Shown: piece by piece, positions 62,468 to 64,000 of the stretch
How the letters are laid out: each line of letters begins with the position of its first letter
Position numbering within the stretch: the stretch's first letter is position 1
Assembly (NCBI RefSeq): GCF_000312385.1
Contig: NZ_HE997626.1
Location: 483,206 to 547,205 of the forward strand
DNA length: 64,000 nt
From: Tsukamurella sp. 1534
GTDB taxonomy: Bacteria; Actinomycetota; Actinomycetes; Mycobacteriales; Mycobacteriaceae
Direction: 5' to 3'
Position numbers and translations under genes: made by a program
Notes under the pieces: generated by a model
Seen by the model: only the letters and a program-made list of their open reading frames with translations
Told to the model about the DNA's origin: nothing
Databases searched by the model: none

Positions 62468-62764
62468 TCAGATGGTCCGGGGCAACTCCCCGCGACGTGG
62501 GGCGGTATCGGTGGGGCGGCAGGGGCACCAGCCGCCGCGGGTGACGGGAAGGCGGGCCCGATCGGCGATCACGGTGCCGTGCAGCGTGCCGTCGGCGCCC
62601 CAGTGCATGACGTCGTGGGTCCAGGGCTCGAGCATGATCTGGTGCCGCTCGATCAACTCGAGGTGGGTGCGGCGGAATTCGCCGAAGCGCGCGGCGATAT
62701 CCGCGAGACGGTCGATCAATCGCATGGGCTGCCACCCCTTTTCGTCAGTATCGGAGCTCTTCAC
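62468..62764 (-). CDS. Small hypothetical protein
   Basis: 98 aa from GTG 62764, or 85 aa from ATG 62725. It has one amphipathic helix (RLIDRLADIAARFGEFRRTHLELIERHQ) followed by a WTHDVMHWGADGTLHGTVI strand region. The GTG lies five bases after CAGTAT, the ATG after AGGGG. It converges on the HNH gene. No family recognised. Confidence 0.5.
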   Translation of the reverse strand: MKSSDTDEKGWQPMRLIDRLADIAARFGEFRRTHLELIERHQIMLEPWTHDVMHWGADGTLHGTVIADRARLPVTRGGWCPCRPTDTAPRRGELPRTI

Positions 62765-62839
62765 CCTCGATACTGGACGAGCCGACGCGGCGGGTCCAGC
62801 GAGTATTTCTACCGCTATTCGGTGGCGTTGCTTAAGCGT

Positions 62840-63382
62840 TCAGAACGCCGCGTCCTCGGTATCGGGATCGGGCCGCGTCCAGGCGAGGAGCATCGCGGGA
62901 GTCGACATGCCGACGAGCAGCGCGACGAGGGTGAACAGGCCGGACGCGTAGTGCCATGCGTTGTTCCCGTCGGGCTGGGAGATCACCGCGGTGAAGATGG
63001 CGTAGCAGGCCGCGATCAGCACGAGGGTCTGGGTGACGCTGAGCCCGATCGATCGTGCCTCGTTGCGCTGCTGCACCTCCCATTCGTCGAGCGTGTCGGC
63101 CGGCGCGTCGCCCTGCCTGCCCGACACGATCTGGATCGTCGTCCACAGCGGAAAGAACAGCGCGCACGCGGGAAGCCACAGCAGCGGCGCCCATCGAACG
63201 TCGACGTGACAGAGCACCCCGACGACGAACATGAAGGCGTAGACGGCGGCCAATGCCACGACGAGCTTCCGCCGCCGAGACCTGGTGCGCCACTTCGGCA
63301 GCATTCCCGCCGTCCGCTTCTCCTGTTCCAGGAACCTCCGGGTCCGGCGGTCCTGGTATCGGGTGATCATGTTCGTGGTCAT
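62840..63382 (-). CDS. Four-helix membrane protein paired with an HTH regulator
   Basis: 180 aa. Charged N-terminal 40 residues, then four hydrophobic segments in two pairs (about 40-82 and 115-165) separated by an acidic loop (DTLDEWEVQQRNEARSIG). Start ATG 63382 overlaps the regulator stop as ATGA. Resembles the DUF2178-like membrane partners of small Cro/CI regulators. Probably senses an envelope signal; inference. Confidence 0.7.
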   Translation of the reverse strand: MTTNMITRYQDRRTRRFLEQEKRTAGMLPKWRTRSRRRKLVVALAAVYAFMFVVGVLCHVDVRWAPLLWLPACALFFPLWTTIQIVSGRQGDAPADTLDEWEVQQRNEARSIGLSVTQTLVLIAACYAIFTAVISQPDGNNAWHYASGLFTLVALLVGMSTPAMLLAWTRPDPDTEDAAF

Positions 63383-63660
63383 CGTCGTCCGCCTCTCTCG
63401 TTGCGTCCATACAGTTCCGTCGACAGGGGCCCGAATTCGGTCCGGGAGAACACGGCCTCGACGGGGAGGTCGAAGACCGCGCAGATCCGGAAGGCGAGGT
63501 CCAGGCTCGGGTAGTGGTCCCCGCGTTCCAGCGCCCCCACTGTTTGAGGGTTCACGTCGATCTCCGCCGCCAGGGCGGCGCGACTCATCCGCCGCTCCGC
63601 TCGAAGGACGCCGATGCGATTGAAGATGGGTAGAGAATCTTCACGCCTGACCGGGCTCAT
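63379..63660 (-). CDS. Cro/CI-type HTH regulator
   Basis: 93 aa from ATG 63660. XRE helix-turn-helix SRAALAAEIDVNPQTVGALERG and YPSLDLAFRICAVFDLPVEAVF, the compact YozG-like type. AACAAT lies seven bases upstream of the ATG. Co-translated with the membrane protein gene. Confidence 0.85.
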   Translation of the reverse strand: MSPVRREDSLPIFNRIGVLRAERRMSRAALAAEIDVNPQTVGALERGDHYPSLDLAFRICAVFDLPVEAVFSRTEFGPLSTELYGRNERGGRR

Positions 63661-63735
63661 GCAATCTATTGTTGGGAAAACACAACAGTCTGTCAAGACG
63701 AATGGACAAACGCGCAGGTCACCGCGGTACCGTCC

Positions 63736-64000
63736 TCAGAGTGCGCGCAGCGCGGCCTTGGCCGCGTGCCACCCGACCATGCCGTGCACGCCGGGCCCCG
63801 GGGCGGCGGAGGCGGAACAGAGGTATACCCCGTCGGTGAGGCGGTACGGCGCGAACAGCGTGGGTCGCCGCACCAGCTGGGACGGGATCGCGGCGCCGGC
63901 GGCGATGTCGCCGCCCACGAGGTTCGCGTTCGTGGCCTCGATCCCGGCGGGCCCCACCGACCGGGACTCCACGACGCGCTCGCGCAATCCGGGGGCGTGC
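63736..64000 (-). CDS. FAD-dependent oxidoreductase, phytoene dehydrogenase-related (C-terminal part)
   Basis: Only the last 88 codons are in the window; the 5' end lies beyond 64000. NANLVGGDIAAGA...RPTLFAPYR and the closing SAAPGPGVHGMVGWHAAKAAL match the C-terminal FAD-binding portion of CrtI-like NAD(P)/FAD oxidoreductases. Carotenoid or lipid desaturation is possible, but function cannot be fixed from the fragment. Confidence 0.8.
   Translation of the reverse strand, partial: HAPGLRERVVESRSVGPAGIEATNANLVGGDIAAGAAIPSQLVRRPTLFAPYRLTDGVYLCSASAAPGPGVHGMVGWHAAKAALRAL

Overview
The window is very GC-rich chromosomal DNA from an actinobacterium of the order Mycobacteriales. Gene content and order follow, in inverted orientation and with insertions, the Mycobacterium tuberculosis stretch that I recall as Rv0861c to Rv0909: XPB helicase and its helicase-associated partner, moaC-mog-moaE, rpfA, moaD-moaA, a CspB-type protein, DUF2771/MFS/DUF3027, DUF2530, MarR, a SpoU methylase, sepH, serC, citA, gltA, accD3, echA6, an MBL hydrolase and an Rv0909-type antitoxin. 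The extra genes and overall style fit Tsukamurella or a close relative; the genus is inference. No phage, IS element, CRISPR array or rRNA was seen. There is one tRNA.

Layout. 1-12.7 kb: ferrous iron permease (cut by the left edge, with an IdeR-like box), Fpg-type glycosylase, cysQ, cobF with a TetR gene, rnhA, an MHS transporter plus flavin monooxygenase operon, a metallophosphoesterase, tRNA-Arg(CCT), a VWA protein. 12.4-21.7 kb: antitoxin-like protein, MBL hydrolase, echA6, a flavoprotein, a small lower-GC TetR/hydrolase island bracketed by a 42-bp exact direct repeat, an aldo/keto reductase, accD3, mntH. 21.7-34.9 kb: FKBP and gltA, sugar epimerase, a TetR/SDR pair with three operators, MFS, amidohydrolase, pdxH, citA-serC-sepH, and a helical protein/DUF3558 lipoprotein pair. 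34.9-47.5 kb: MFS, SpoU methylase, Eis-type acetyltransferase, MarR, PAP2/sacsin-like ATPase/DUF3027 operon, MFS-DUF2771, drug exporter with TetR. 47.5-53.2 kb: cold-shock protein and a molybdopterin block split by rpfA. The rpfA leader has a CRP-type site, a promoter and a c-di-AMP (ydaO) riboswitch; a second secreted-protein gene follows with a similar promoter layout. 53.2-60.6 kb: the two helicase-related genes, separated by an ECF42-type sigma factor module and a TetR/YqeB pair. 60.7-64 kb: a 13E12-type HNH nuclease, small genes, and the end of an FAD oxidoreductase.

A recurring feature is apparent leaderless transcription. In more than twenty genes a TANNNT (or close) -10 hexamer ends 6-7 nt before the ATG/GTG, with no Shine-Dalgarno sequence. 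At three divergent gene pairs the two -10 elements share the same central TA in a 10-bp ANNNTANNNT core, so start codons lie only 22-24 bp apart. I used this signal to choose several starts.

How genes work together: moaA/moaD and moaC/mog/moaE supply molybdopterin. gltA and citA feed the TCA/methylcitrate node, serC makes phosphoserine, and pdxH makes the PLP that SerC needs. EchA6 and AccD3 point to acyl-CoA and mycolate precursor metabolism. EfeU and MntH import metals. RpfA remodels peptidoglycan on exit from dormancy.
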